Assembly (NCBI GenBank): GCA_023145615.1
Contig: JAGLDK010000046.1
Coordinates: forward strand, 1 to 46,612
Origin: Ichthyobacteriaceae bacterium
GTDB lineage: Bacteria; Bacteroidota; Bacteroidia; Flavobacteriales; JADGDT01
Direction of reading: 5' to 3'
Length of the DNA: 46,612 bases
The position numbers and the translations under genes are program-made. This document shows, piece by piece, positions 8,736-17,486 of the stretch; the stretch's first letter is position 1; each line of letters begins with the position of its first letter. The notes beneath the pieces are model-generated. The model was given only the letters and a program-made list of their open reading frames with translations, did no database searches and was not told the origin of the DNA.

Positions 8736-9983
8736 ATGTTTAACGCATTTATAACAGTATTATTTTTTGCATCTATATTTAGTTTTATAAATGCAAAATA
8801 CCTAAAACTTCCATCAACAATAGGTTTAATGATTCAGGCCACAATATTATCAGGTATTTTATTTTTGGTAAAAGAATACTTTCCTGATATATACAAATAT
8901 ATTCCACACTTTGAACGAACAATTGATTTTAGAGATTTCTTGATGAACGTAATTTTGAGTTTCCTATTATTTGCTGGAGCAATGCATGTTGATTTAAAGG
9001 AACTTCGATCTCAGAAAAGAACCGTATTTATGTTTGCAACATTAGGGGTTATAATATCAACAATACTAATAGGCTTTAGTACCTACTATATTTTAGGATG
9101 GTTTGGTATTGAAATACCTCTTTTATACGGATTTTTATTTGGCGCAATTGTATCGCCTACCGACCCTATTGCAGTACTTGGAATATTAAAAATGTACAAT
9201 GTTAGAACCGATATTCAAATGAAAATTGAAGGTGAATCGTTGTTTAATGATGGTATTGGAATTGTAGTTTTTATATCAATAATGCACATGATTGATGGTG
9301 GAGTTGAAAACACTAGTGTAATTGATATTGCTACTTTATTTTTGCGTGAGGCAGTTGGCGGTGTTGCTTTTGGTTTTTTAATGGGATACACTGGGTTTTT
9401 ATTTATGAAAAACATACAACATAATCCTAAAACCGACATTATGATAACTTTAGTTATTGCAACAAGTGGATATGCTATTGCTAATATGATTGAAGTTTCG
9501 GGAGCTTTAGCTATGGTTGTAGCTGGTTTATTTATTGGAAATAAAATACATAGCGATATTTTTACGGAAGAAACAAAAAACTACATTCATGTTTTTTGGG
9601 ATGTGCTTGACGAAATACTAAACGCCATTTTATTTGTAATGATTGGTTTATTTGCCCTTCAAGTACATACCGAAGAAAACTCTAGTGTATTAATGCTGGT
9701 TTTAATTATTGCTGCAATGCTAATTATTAGATTTATATCGGTAATAATTCCATATTCTTTAATTAAACAAGACGAAAAAGAAAGCAATTGGAAAGTAATT
9801 TCAGTATTAAGTTGGGGAGGTTTAAGAGGTGGTTTGAGTATTGCATTAGCTCTATCAGTAGATCCCGAAAATCACGGAGATCTTTTTGTTTACATTGTAT
9901 TTATAATAGCAGCTTTCTCAATAATTGTTCAAGGTTTAACTATTGGTAAACTTGTAAAAAAAGTTGGTTTAAATCAAAAGTAA
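8736..9983 (+). CDS. CPA1-family cation/proton antiporter (NhaP/NHE type)
   Basis: A 415-aa integral membrane protein with about 12 hydrophobic segments, exchanging Na+ or K+ for H+ across the inner membrane. Family motifs are VSPTDPIAVLGI (139-150, ion-site Asp143), GESLFNDGIGIVVF (167-179, the Asn-Asp pair 171-172) and LSWGGLRGGLSIALALS near the C-terminus. It has no long cytoplasmic tail. Ion preference (Na+, K+ or both) cannot be read from sequence. It stands alone on the plus strand with a bidirectional terminator downstream. Confidence 0.9.
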   Translation: MFNAFITVLFFASIFSFINAKYLKLPSTIGLMIQATILSGILFLVKEYFPDIYKYIPHFERTIDFRDFLMNVILSFLLFAGAMHVDLKELRSQKRTVFMFATLGVIISTILIGFSTYYILGWFGIEIPLLYGFLFGAIVSPTDPIAVLGILKMYNVRTDIQMKIEGESLFNDGIGIVVFISIMHMIDGGVENTSVIDIATLFLREAVGGVAFGFLMGYTGFLFMKNIQHNPKTDIMITLVIATSGYAIANMIEVSGALAMVVAGLFIGNKIHSDIFTEETKNYIHVFWDVLDEILNAILFVMIGLFALQVHTEENSSVLMLVLIIAAMLIIRFISVIIPYSLIKQDEKESNWKVISVLSWGGLRGGLSIALALSVDPENHGDLFVYIVFIIAAFSIIVQGLTIGKLVKKVGLNQK

Positions 9984-10100
9984 ATGATTTTTAGAAATCG
10001 ATATTAACGACATTCACAATAATTACTATTATATAAATAACGTAATTTATCAGAGAGCCATAAAACACTAAACCAACTAACATTTAAAATAGTATAAAAC

Positions 10101-10141
10101 AAAAACAGCTCAAAGTTAAATACAAACTTTGAGCTGTTTTT
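10101..10141. terminator. Bidirectional terminator between antiporter and rsmB
   Basis: A perfect 17-bp stem (10101-10117 with 10125-10141) flanked by A runs on the left and T runs on the right. It lies between convergent genes and would serve both strands. Confidence 0.9.
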
Positions 10142-10198
10142 TGTTTAATTATTACCAACTATTTATTAGCAATATATATTTTAAGAGATTAATTTACA

Positions 10199-11419
10199 TT
10201 AATCAATTCTTTCAATCTGAGCCATATAAAAACCATCGTAACCCGATTCGGCTGGCGATACTTTTTTGTCTTTAATTAGTTTAAAGTTTTTATTATTTTC
10301 TAAAAACTTTGCAACTTGCTCCTCGTTTTCCGAAGGTAAAATAGAACATGTAGCATACACAAGTAAGCCACCAACTTTAACCATTTTACTATATCTATCT
10401 AATATTTCGGCTTGAGTAACTTTTATAGTTTCTAAAAACTCAGGTTTTAATTTCCACTTAGCATCAGGATTTCTTTTTAAAACTCCTAAACCAGAACACG
10501 GTGCATCAAGCAAAACTCTATCTGCCGATTGTTGCATTCTTTTTATAACCTTTGTTGATGTTATTTCTTTAGTTTCAATATTATGGGCACCATCTCTTTT
10601 AGCTCTTCTTTTAAGCTCTTTAAGTTTGTTACCATAAATATCCATTGAAATAATAGAACCTTTGTTCTCCATTTTCGATGCAATATGCAAAGTTTTTCCA
10701 CCTGCTCCTGCGCAAGCATCAACAACTCTCATACCTGGTTTTACATCTAAAAAATCGGCAACTAACTGCGATGATGCATCTTGAATTTCGAAAAATCCTC
10801 TTTTAAATGCTTCAGTAGTGAAAATATTTTTACGTTCTTTTAACTGTAAAGCATCAGGATATTCGTCTAATTTAATAGTTTCAATATCGTTGTTTTCAAA
10901 AATTTTCTGCAATTTATCAACAGTCGTTTTTAAAGTATTTACTCTAATTACTACTGGTGCCTTTTTATTAAGTGCCGAAATTTCGGTATTCCACTTTTCT
11001 TCTCCAAGTTCTTTTACTCCAACTTCATCCATCCAATCAGGAATAGATTCTCTGTAAACTCTATCTTCTCGTAACCTATTATAAGCTTTCATTATTTTAG
11101 CTTCCGGAATTACCCCTCTAACCTCATCCCACTGATCTGGAATAAAATAATCGTTTACGGTTGCCCAAGTAATAAACAGTTTCCATATATTTTTGTTGGT
11201 ATAATGTCCTTTTATACCCGATACTTCTTCATATAATCTTTTCCATCTAACAATATCGTAAACTGTTTCTGCAATAAAACCACGATCTCTTGCTCCCCAT
11301 CTAGGGTCTTTTTTTAGGGTCTTTTCGATTACTTTATCAGCGTACTTTCCATCTTTAAAAACCTCAGTTAGCGCTTGAACAACTGCTAAAACTAAGTTTT
11401 TGTACATTCTCTTTTTCAT
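10199..11419 (-). CDS. rsmB: RsmB/NOL1-type rRNA (cytosine-5) methyltransferase
   Basis: SAM-dependent m5C methyltransferase acting on rRNA; 406 aa. An N-terminal NusB-like helical domain (about 1-140) precedes the Rossmann methylase domain. SAM motif I is DACAGAGGKT (234-243), motif IV is LLDAPCSGLGVLKRNPD with Cys308, and motif VI is YATCS with the nucleophile Cys358. The fused N-terminal helical region favours RsmB over RsmF, though the exact target cytosine is inferred. Possible starts are Met1 or Met5. Confidence 0.85.
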   Translation of the reverse strand: MKKRMYKNLVLAVVQALTEVFKDGKYADKVIEKTLKKDPRWGARDRGFIAETVYDIVRWKRLYEEVSGIKGHYTNKNIWKLFITWATVNDYFIPDQWDEVRGVIPEAKIMKAYNRLREDRVYRESIPDWMDEVGVKELGEEKWNTEISALNKKAPVVIRVNTLKTTVDKLQKIFENNDIETIKLDEYPDALQLKERKNIFTTEAFKRGFFEIQDASSQLVADFLDVKPGMRVVDACAGAGGKTLHIASKMENKGSIISMDIYGNKLKELKRRAKRDGAHNIETKEITSTKVIKRMQQSADRVLLDAPCSGLGVLKRNPDAKWKLKPEFLETIKVTQAEILDRYSKMVKVGGLLVYATCSILPSENEEQVAKFLENNKNFKLIKDKKVSPAESGYDGFYMAQIERID

Positions 11420-11590
11420 CTGTATAAAATATTTTTTGTCTTTAAAAACCTACTTATTTATAGTAAAGACTAAATTATTGTGCGCTTTATCTTTAAAAGC
11501 GGTATTTAAGCCGAATAAATTCAGAAACACAAAAAATACACAATGTAACTTTATTCATATTAGGCATTTACGTGTTAAATTTACGCGGTG

Positions 11591-11622
11591 CGAAGTTAAC
11601 ATTTATTATATACTACATCAAA
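11591..11622 (-). promoter_or_regulatory. Probable promoter of rsmB
   Basis: On the minus strand TTTG (11619-11622), a 20-nt spacer and TAACTTCG (11591-11598) followed by CACC. The -7 box deviates from TAnnTTTG by one base. It would give a leader of about 165 nt to the rsmB ATG. Confidence 0.45.
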
Positions 11623-11668
11623 TATTAGATGATATATTACATGTTGAAATGCTAAAGTACGCCTAAAA

Positions 11669-12295
11669 TTAGGTTGCTTTTATGTTTTTTATGTTATCGT
11701 TACTAATTAAATACAAAATATACTTGAAAAATTCGCTTATATAAGCCGATAAACCTCTTTCTGTTTTCCACCAATTTGTTACATCATAAACATCGTTAGG
11801 TGCTCCTGCTATTTCTATTTGTAAACTATCCGAATCAATTATTTTATTAAACGCCAATAATGCTCTCCTAGTATGAAAGTTATCGGTAACAATAATTACA
11901 CGTTTCAATTTATTGGTTTCAATATACCTCAACAAATCTCTAGCTTCATCATAAGTACTTTTAGCACCATCATTTATACTTTCAACAACTTCGAACTCTA
12001 CATTTTCGTATTTCAATATATTTTTAAGGTTTCCGAAATCAGAAACCATTATATCTTTATAATCAAATTCTAAAGAAGCAGGATGAGTAATTAAAATTTT
12101 ATCGGCGTAACCATCTCTAAACAATTCAATACTTTTTTTTGCACGAGTATCAGCACATCCACCCAAAATTAAAATTGCATCAGCACCTTTTGTATAATTA
12201 TTGATTGTGAAAAACTTGGCATACTGAGTTAATATAGCCGAATGAAAAATTAATGCAGTTATTAAAAAAACTACTATTGCTAAAAGTACCTTCAA
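11669..12295 (-). CDS. YdcF/SanA (DUF218) family protein
   Basis: A 208-aa protein with an N-terminal membrane segment (about 1-25), then a DUF218 domain: ADAILILGGCADTRAKKSIE, STYDEARDLLRYIE and VTDNFHTRRALLAF are the recognisable blocks. Members such as SanA and ElyC act at the cell envelope (peptidoglycan precursor or barrier functions), but the biochemical activity is not settled. The only workable start is TTG at 12295. It lies 48 nt after argE, probably a passenger at the end of the arginine unit. Confidence 0.8.
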   Translation of the reverse strand: MKVLLAIVVFLITALIFHSAILTQYAKFFTINNYTKGADAILILGGCADTRAKKSIELFRDGYADKILITHPASLEFDYKDIMVSDFGNLKNILKYENVEFEVVESINDGAKSTYDEARDLLRYIETNKLKRVIIVTDNFHTRRALLAFNKIIDSDSLQIEIAGAPNDVYDVTNWWKTERGLSAYISEFFKYILYLISNDNIKNIKAT

Positions 12296-12343
12296 TGGAA
12301 ATTGGTTTTATTAGTTTAATCTAAAACATTTAATAATTATGGG

Positions 12344-13411
12344 TTACACAATTACATCCGATAATATATTAATATAAAGTTCGATACCTTCATTTATTTC
12401 TGAAATATGAATATACTCGTTTGCTGTATGTGATCGTGCCGAATCTCCTGGACCCATTTTTAATGATGGTTGTTTAATAAAAGCCTGATCGGATTGGGTT
12501 GGAGAACCATACATAGTTCTACCCAACTTTGTACCCGCTAAAACTATTGGATGGTTTTTAGAAATAAACGACGGGTTAAAACGCATTGAACGTGGATGAA
12601 TACGAGATACTGTATTTTCATTTATTATATCGTAAACTTCCTGATTAGTATATTCTTCAGTATTACGTACATCTACAACATATTTACATGTATCAGGTAC
12701 TACATTATGTTGTTTTCCTGCTTCAATTTGTGTTACCGACATTTTTACCTTACCCAATACATTCGATTCTTTATCAAACTGATAACTCTGAAACCATGCA
12801 ATATCTTTCATTGCATTATATATTGCATTTTCTCCTTCTTCTCGGGCGGCGTGTCCTGCTTTTCCTGGTGCAAAACCTTCTAGCACCATTAATCCTTTTT
12901 CGGCAACAGCCATTTGCATTTGAGTTGGCTCTCCTACAATTGCAAATTCAAAATCAGGAAGATTTGGCAACAAACTTACTATACAATTAGGTCCCGAATT
13001 TTCTTCTTCGGCACTAATTGCAACCATTACGTTATACTTTAAATTTGCATTATTATAGAAATACAAAAAAGTACTTAACAACGAAACTGCTGGTCCACCG
13101 GCATCGTTACTTCCTAAACCGTATAAAATTCCATCTTCAATATCTGGCGAAAAAGGATCTCTGGTATATCCCGAATTTGGTTTTACAGTATCGTGATGAG
13201 AATTTAATAATACAGTTGGCTTTGATTTATCGTAAAACTTATTCAGAGCCCAAATGTTATTATCCTGACGATTTATATTTTCAACTCCATTTTCTTTTAA
13301 AAATGACACTAAAATATCGCCTGTAATTTTTTCGTCCCCCGAAATTGATGGTGTTGCTATTAATTTTTTTAAAAGCTCTACCGCATTATATTGAAGCGTT
13401 TCTATTTTCAT
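12344..13411 (-). CDS. argE: M20 metallohydrolase: N-acylornithine/N-acylcitrulline deacylase
   Basis: Removes the N-acyl group in arginine synthesis. 355 aa, M20 family. Metal and catalytic residues visible are His72/Asp74 in NSHHDTV, Asp103 in GSNDAGGP, Glu135-Glu136 in SAEEENSG and Glu161 in VGEPTQ; a C-terminal His is in SARSHTANEY. Because the neighbouring carbamoyltransferase acts on acylated ornithine, the physiological substrate is most likely acylcitrulline rather than acylornithine (inference). It lies 134 nt after argB across a region with pairing arms. Confidence 0.88.
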   Translation of the reverse strand: MKIETLQYNAVELLKKLIATPSISGDEKITGDILVSFLKENGVENINRQDNNIWALNKFYDKSKPTVLLNSHHDTVKPNSGYTRDPFSPDIEDGILYGLGSNDAGGPAVSLLSTFLYFYNNANLKYNVMVAISAEEENSGPNCIVSLLPNLPDFEFAIVGEPTQMQMAVAEKGLMVLEGFAPGKAGHAAREEGENAIYNAMKDIAWFQSYQFDKESNVLGKVKMSVTQIEAGKQHNVVPDTCKYVVDVRNTEEYTNQEVYDIINENTVSRIHPRSMRFNPSFISKNHPIVLAGTKLGRTMYGSPTQSDQAFIKQPSLKMGPGDSARSHTANEYIHISEINEGIELYINILSDVIV

Positions 13412-13433
13412 TTTATATTTTTTTAAACAATAT

Positions 13434-13518
13434 TAAGTAATGGTTAATTAAAAGTGAACGAGTGAACAACCATTATTTATTTCTAAATAAATTTATTTAA
13501 ACACTTAACCATTACTTA
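13434..13518 (-). repeat. Inverted arms with alternative pairing between argB and argE
   Basis: TAAGTAATGGTTAA (13434-13447) pairs exactly over 14 bp with TTAACCATTACTTA (13505-13518). A third segment, AACCATTA (13467-13474), could compete for the first arm over 8 bp. In the minus-strand mRNA this gives two mutually exclusive hairpins in the argB-argE spacer, which could tune argE expression or mRNA stability. The function is inferred. Confidence 0.5.
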
Positions 13519-13545
13519 TATATCATCTTATTATATCATCATAAA

Positions 13546-14313
13546 CTACAACACCAAACTAGTGTGTTTAGTATTTTCATTATTTATATAATAAGTACTT
13601 GCAATACGCACTACACTTACTCCTTTTTTAAGGGCTTCGAAAGAATTATCTAACTTCGGAATCATTCCATCAGCTACAATTCCATCTAATTTAAGTTGAG
13701 CATATTTATCTACATTAATATTTTCTACCACGCTATCCATATTTTTTATATCCAGCATTACTCCTGGCAATTCAAAAACATAAATAAGTTCGGTTTCAGT
13801 TAATTTAGCTAAGGCTTTTGCCACTTCCGATGCAATTGTATCGGCATTTGTATTTAATAACTGACCATTTCCATTGTGTGTAATTGCCGAAAAAACCGGT
13901 ACGATTCCCATTTCTGAAAATTTAAGAATAGTATCGCCATTTGCCTGCTTTACATCTCCTACATTTCCGAAATCAATAGTTGGATGATTACGTTTATCGG
14001 CCAACAAAACATTTGCATCTGCACCAGTTAAACCCAAAGCATTTACACCTTTTGCTTGCAATTTTGCTACTACCTTTTTATTAACCAATCCGGCATAAAC
14101 CATTGTTACAACATCAAGCATGGCATCGTCAGTAATTCTACGTCCTTCAACCATCTTAACCTCAATACCCATATCAGTAGCTAACTTAGATGCTACTTTT
14201 CCTCCTCCATGAACCAAAACTTTTGGTCCTTCTATTTTAGAAAAGCTATCAATAAATTCATCTAACGCCTGTGGATTATCAATTACATTTCCTCCTATTT
14301 TTATAACTTTCAT
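13546..14313 (-). CDS. argB: N-acetylglutamate (N-acylglutamate) kinase
   Basis: Phosphorylates the gamma-carboxyl of N-acylglutamate. 255 aa, typical of the short non-hexameric type. Motifs: KIGGNVID at the N-terminus, KVLVHGGGKVAS for phosphate and acyl-substrate binding, TGADANVLLADKR, and LNTNADTIASEVAKAL near the ATP site. ATG start. It lies 21 nt after argF', clearly in the same unit. Arginine feedback control is less likely because the N-terminal helix of arginine-sensitive enzymes is missing (family knowledge). Confidence 0.94.
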   Translation of the reverse strand: MKVIKIGGNVIDNPQALDEFIDSFSKIEGPKVLVHGGGKVASKLATDMGIEVKMVEGRRITDDAMLDVVTMVYAGLVNKKVVAKLQAKGVNALGLTGADANVLLADKRNHPTIDFGNVGDVKQANGDTILKFSEMGIVPVFSAITHNGNGQLLNTNADTIASEVAKALAKLTETELIYVFELPGVMLDIKNMDSVVENINVDKYAQLKLDGIVADGMIPKLDNSFEALKKGVSVVRIASTYYINNENTKHTSLVL

Positions 14314-14334
14314 TATTTTTCTTATTGGATATAA

Positions 14335-15288
14335 TTAACTATTTTCTAAAATATTTTTTAAAACAACTTGTGCCGAATATGTACGATTATTAGCTTCAGC
14401 AATTGTAATATTTCTTTCTTTATTATCCATTACATCATCTGCAACAACAACATTTCTACGTACTGGCAAACAGTGCATAAATTTACCGTTATTGGTGTTT
14501 TTCATTTTTGCCTCGTCAACTATCCAAGAATAATCAACATCTCCTGCTTGTCCGTAATTTTCGTAACTACTCCAGTTTTTAGCATATATAAAATCGGCTC
14601 CTTCAAATGCTTTTTGCTGATTATGCTCTACCGTTACACCTTCCATAACTTCCGGATTTAACTCATAACCTTCGGGGCAAGTAACTACCAAATCAACTTT
14701 ATTCGAATTCTTCATATACTCAACAAAAGAATTTGGTACAGCCTGAGGCAAAGTACGTGGATGTGGTGCCCAAGTAAGTACCACTTTTGGTTTTGCAACA
14801 ATTTTGTGTTCCTCAATAGTAATTAAATCGGCTAATGCTTGCAGTGGATGACCTGTTGCACTTTCCATACTAACAATAGGTTTTGTAGCATACTTTTTAA
14901 ATGCCGAAATTACAGGCTCGGAATAATCAAGTTCTCTATCTTTTAACTCCGGAAAAGTACGTATTGCAATAATATCGCAATACTGAGAAATTACCTCAGC
15001 AGCTTCTTTAATATGCTCGGCTTTTCCTTCATTCATAACAGCTCCATCTTCAAACTCTAAAGCCCAACCGTCAGAACCTATATTCATTACAATAACATTC
15101 ATTCCTAAATTAAACCCTGCACGCTGAGTACTTAAACGAGTTCGTAAACTTGGGTTGTAAAATATCATTCCAAGAGTTTTATTTTCTCCTAAATGCTTAT
15201 GCTCGAAAGGAGCTTTTTTTAACTCAATAGCTTCTTGTACTAATTCATCAAGATTTTTAATATCCTGTATCGACGTGTAATGTTTCAT
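14335..15288 (-). CDS. argF': N-acylornithine carbamoyltransferase with atypical specificity residue
   Basis: Transfers a carbamoyl group to N-acylated ornithine, giving acylcitrulline. 317 aa. Carbamoyl-phosphate site SLRTR (47-51), HPLQ (148-151 region), and HCLPVRRNVVV near the C-terminus. It aligns without gaps at the N-terminus with the Bacteroides fragilis succinylornithine enzyme as I remember it. Pro90 (succinyl type) or Glu92 (Xanthomonas acetyl type) sets acyl specificity there; here the equivalent residue is Ala90 in NEGKAEH. So the acyl group cannot be assigned. It sits 21 nt before argB, after a terminator that isolates it from the VTT gene. Confidence 0.93.
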   Translation of the reverse strand: MKHYTSIQDIKNLDELVQEAIELKKAPFEHKHLGENKTLGMIFYNPSLRTRLSTQRAGFNLGMNVIVMNIGSDGWALEFEDGAVMNEGKAEHIKEAAEVISQYCDIIAIRTFPELKDRELDYSEPVISAFKKYATKPIVSMESATGHPLQALADLITIEEHKIVAKPKVVLTWAPHPRTLPQAVPNSFVEYMKNSNKVDLVVTCPEGYELNPEVMEGVTVEHNQQKAFEGADFIYAKNWSSYENYGQAGDVDYSWIVDEAKMKNTNNGKFMHCLPVRRNVVVADDVMDNKERNITIAEANNRTYSAQVVLKNILENS

Positions 15289-15363
15289 TTTATTTGCATT
15301 TGTATGCTTGCTTTAGTATTTTTTTTTATTAAAATACCTACTTGCAAAACTGTTAATAAAAAA

Positions 15364-15392
15364 GGGGCTTGATGTTTAAAACACCAAGCCCC
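15364..15392 (-). terminator. Terminator after the VTT membrane protein gene
   Basis: GGGGCTTG (15364-15371) pairs with CAAGCCCC (15385-15392), extended inward through a pair that is wobble only in the minus-strand RNA, and followed there by a run of U (15355-15363). It separates the VTT gene from argF'. Confidence 0.85.
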
Positions 15393-15504
15393 AAAATTAT
15401 AATAATATTTTCATTGAAAGTTACATAATTGATAGTTTATGCAACTAAAATTCAATTTTATGTAAGAGTATTTATAACTATCTAAAATAATTAAGCAGTA
15501 ACTG

Positions 15505-16131
15505 CTATTCGTAAACCTGAAATATTACAAATGCATACATCACAAATCGTAAATAACGAAAAAGTGCCCACATTAAATAACTCTTAAAGCTGTATTTTAC
15601 CATACCCGATGCTAAACTTACAACCGAATGAGGTACTGGAGATACTGCTCCTAAAAAAACAAAAACTCCTCCCCATTTTTTTAAATTTACAATATGTTTG
15701 GCTATTTTATTTTCGATATGCTCTTTAACAGACGGTATTAAAAACAATCGATTGCCAATAAAATACGAAATAATTCCGCCTATGTACGATAAGGTAGCTA
15801 AACCAAACAAAAACATCCATGGAGTAATTGATTTAGATGCCCACGCAATAAAAATTTCGGGTGGAATTAATCCTAAAATTGTTTCTGAAACTAAGAATAT
15901 TGAAAATATAGTTTCCTGAGAATATTTTTCTACAATGCCATTAAGTAATGTGTTAATATCTAAAACAAAAAAATCAACTGCCAATAACAACAACACAAAA
16001 GCTATTATTACAGTACCAGCTTTATATGCTGTTTGTTTTAAAAAAGAGTAGAAATTAGTTATTTTATAATATCTATTTAATAATACCAATCGTTTAGTAT
16101 CACCATTAAGTAATTCTTTTATCATCATCAT
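15505..16131 (-). CDS. VTT-domain (DedA/SNARE-associated-like) membrane protein
   Basis: Polytopic inner-membrane protein, 208 aa from the chosen ATG, with about four or five hydrophobic segments. The pattern LIPPEIFIAWAS, then GNRL, and FLGAVSPVPHSVVSLASGM is typical of the VTT/YqaA-like group related to DedA, which includes lipid scramblases and undecaprenyl-phosphate flippases. The specific substrate is unknown. An upstream TTG (16149) is possible, but a -7 box at 16167-16174 and a triple Met at 16131-16125 favour the ATG. It has its own promoter and terminator inside the arginine cluster. Confidence 0.75.
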   Translation of the reverse strand: MMMIKELLNGDTKRLVLLNRYYKITNFYSFLKQTAYKAGTVIIAFVLLLLAVDFFVLDINTLLNGIVEKYSQETIFSIFLVSETILGLIPPEIFIAWASKSITPWMFLFGLATLSYIGGIISYFIGNRLFLIPSVKEHIENKIAKHIVNLKKWGGVFVFLGAVSPVPHSVVSLASGMVKYSFKSYLMWALFRYLRFVMYAFVIFQVYE

Positions 16132-16166
16132 TTTCGTAAGATCATTCAATACCTATATAGGGTGTA

Positions 16167-16174
16167 CAAACATA
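16167..16174 (-). promoter_or_regulatory. -7 box of the VTT gene promoter
   Basis: Minus-strand TATGTTTG followed by TACACC matches TAnnTTTG. The predicted start near 16160 gives a leader of about 29 nt to ATG 16131, and argues against the upstream TTG start. Confidence 0.45.
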
Positions 16175-16232
16175 GCCTTTTACATTTTTATTAAATATAA
16201 TTTAAAACATAAAAGGCCATATTATTTTACTT

Positions 16233-17357
16233 TTACAACGATGCTAGTAATGCGTTATAAAACAGCTTTATATGTTCTGATTTAACAGTTAAAGAAGGAA
16301 GTATTCTTAATAAATTTGGATTAGCTGCATTTCCTGTTAGCATTTTATGATCGAAAAGAATCTTTTTTCTTAATTCGGCCACCGGAAAATCAAACTCCAC
16401 TCCAATCATTAATCCTCTACCTTTTATTTGTTTTACTTCAGGTATTTTAGAAAACAACTCTTTAAATTCAACTTCTTTTTTAGCTGCGTTTGCAATTAAG
16501 TTTTCTTCTTTTATAATATCTAAAACCGAAATAGCGGCAGACATTGCAAGATGATTTCCTCCAAAAGTAGTACCTAACATTCCGAAATTAGCTTCAATAT
16601 TTTCATGAATTAAAACTCCACCTACCGGAAAACCATTTGCCATTCCTTTTGCTGTTGTAATAATATCGGGTTTAATATCGTGATGCTGAAATGCAAAGAA
16701 TTTTCCACTACGCCCGTATCCACTCTGAATTTCATCTAAAATTAAAATGGCTTCGTATTGCTTAGTTAACCTTTCTACTTCTTTAAAAAAACCAGAAGTA
16801 CCTTCGTCTAAACCTCCAACTCCCTGAATACCTTCAATAATTACAGCCGCAACATCACCTTTTTTCAATTCAAGGTATAAAGCCTTATCATCGTTTAATG
16901 GCAAAAAAGTTACTTTATGTCCTTTATTTATTTCAGCCTGAATTTTTGGATTATGCGTTGCCGCAACTGCTGCCGACGTACGTCCATGAAATGCTTTATC
17001 GAAAGCAATAACACGACCTTTACCCGTTTTAAAAGATGCAACTTTTAGTGCATTTTCGTTAGCTTCGGCACCCGAATTACACAAAAACAGATTATAATCT
17101 TCGCATCCCGACATTTGCCCCAACTTTTGAGCCAACTCTTTTTGCAAAGGATTTTGAACAGAGTTTGAGTAAAAACCAATCTTCTCAATTTGTTTTTGTA
17201 TAGCCTCCACGTATTTTGGATGAGAATGCCCCACCGAAATTACTCCGTGTCCTCCGTATAAATCTAAATACTCCTGACCTTTATCATCCCAAACATTTAC
17301 ATCTTTTCCTTTTTCTAAAGTGATGTTGAATAATGGATATACGTTAAATAAGTTCAT
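16233..17357 (-). CDS. argD: Acetylornithine (acylornithine) aminotransferase
   Basis: PLP-dependent class III aminotransferase converting N-acylglutamate semialdehyde to N-acylornithine. 374 aa. Motifs: CNSGAEANENALKVA (93-107), DKAFHGRTSAA (120-130), LILDEIQSGYGRSG (205-218), and the PLP Lys237 in TTAKGMANGFPVGG. ATG start. It lies about 130 nt after argC. It could also serve as a succinylornithine aminotransferase, in keeping with the open acyl-group question of this cluster. Confidence 0.94.
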   Translation of the reverse strand: MNLFNVYPLFNITLEKGKDVNVWDDKGQEYLDLYGGHGVISVGHSHPKYVEAIQKQIEKIGFYSNSVQNPLQKELAQKLGQMSGCEDYNLFLCNSGAEANENALKVASFKTGKGRVIAFDKAFHGRTSAAVAATHNPKIQAEINKGHKVTFLPLNDDKALYLELKKGDVAAVIIEGIQGVGGLDEGTSGFFKEVERLTKQYEAILILDEIQSGYGRSGKFFAFQHHDIKPDIITTAKGMANGFPVGGVLIHENIEANFGMLGTTFGGNHLAMSAAISVLDIIKEENLIANAAKKEVEFKELFSKIPEVKQIKGRGLMIGVEFDFPVAELRKKILFDHKMLTGNAANPNLLRILPSLTVKSEHIKLFYNALLASL

Positions 17358-17486
17358 TTTAATATGGGTTAAATATTAATTAATAATAAGGAAAGTAGAT
17401 AAATACAAATAAGCAGAACTTTTTTTTCTACATATTTACACATACCTACTTACACCTATACTTATATTTATTATGTATAATTTACT

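Noticed and set aside
11400-11666. Plus-strand open frame of 88 codons over the rsmB upstream region
   Set aside because: It overlaps the 5' end and promoter region of rsmB, has no family resemblance and a composition typical of AT-rich chance frames.
12596-13326. Three plus-strand open frames antisense to argE
   Set aside because: argE is well supported by metal ligands and length; the antisense frames have no recognisable domains.
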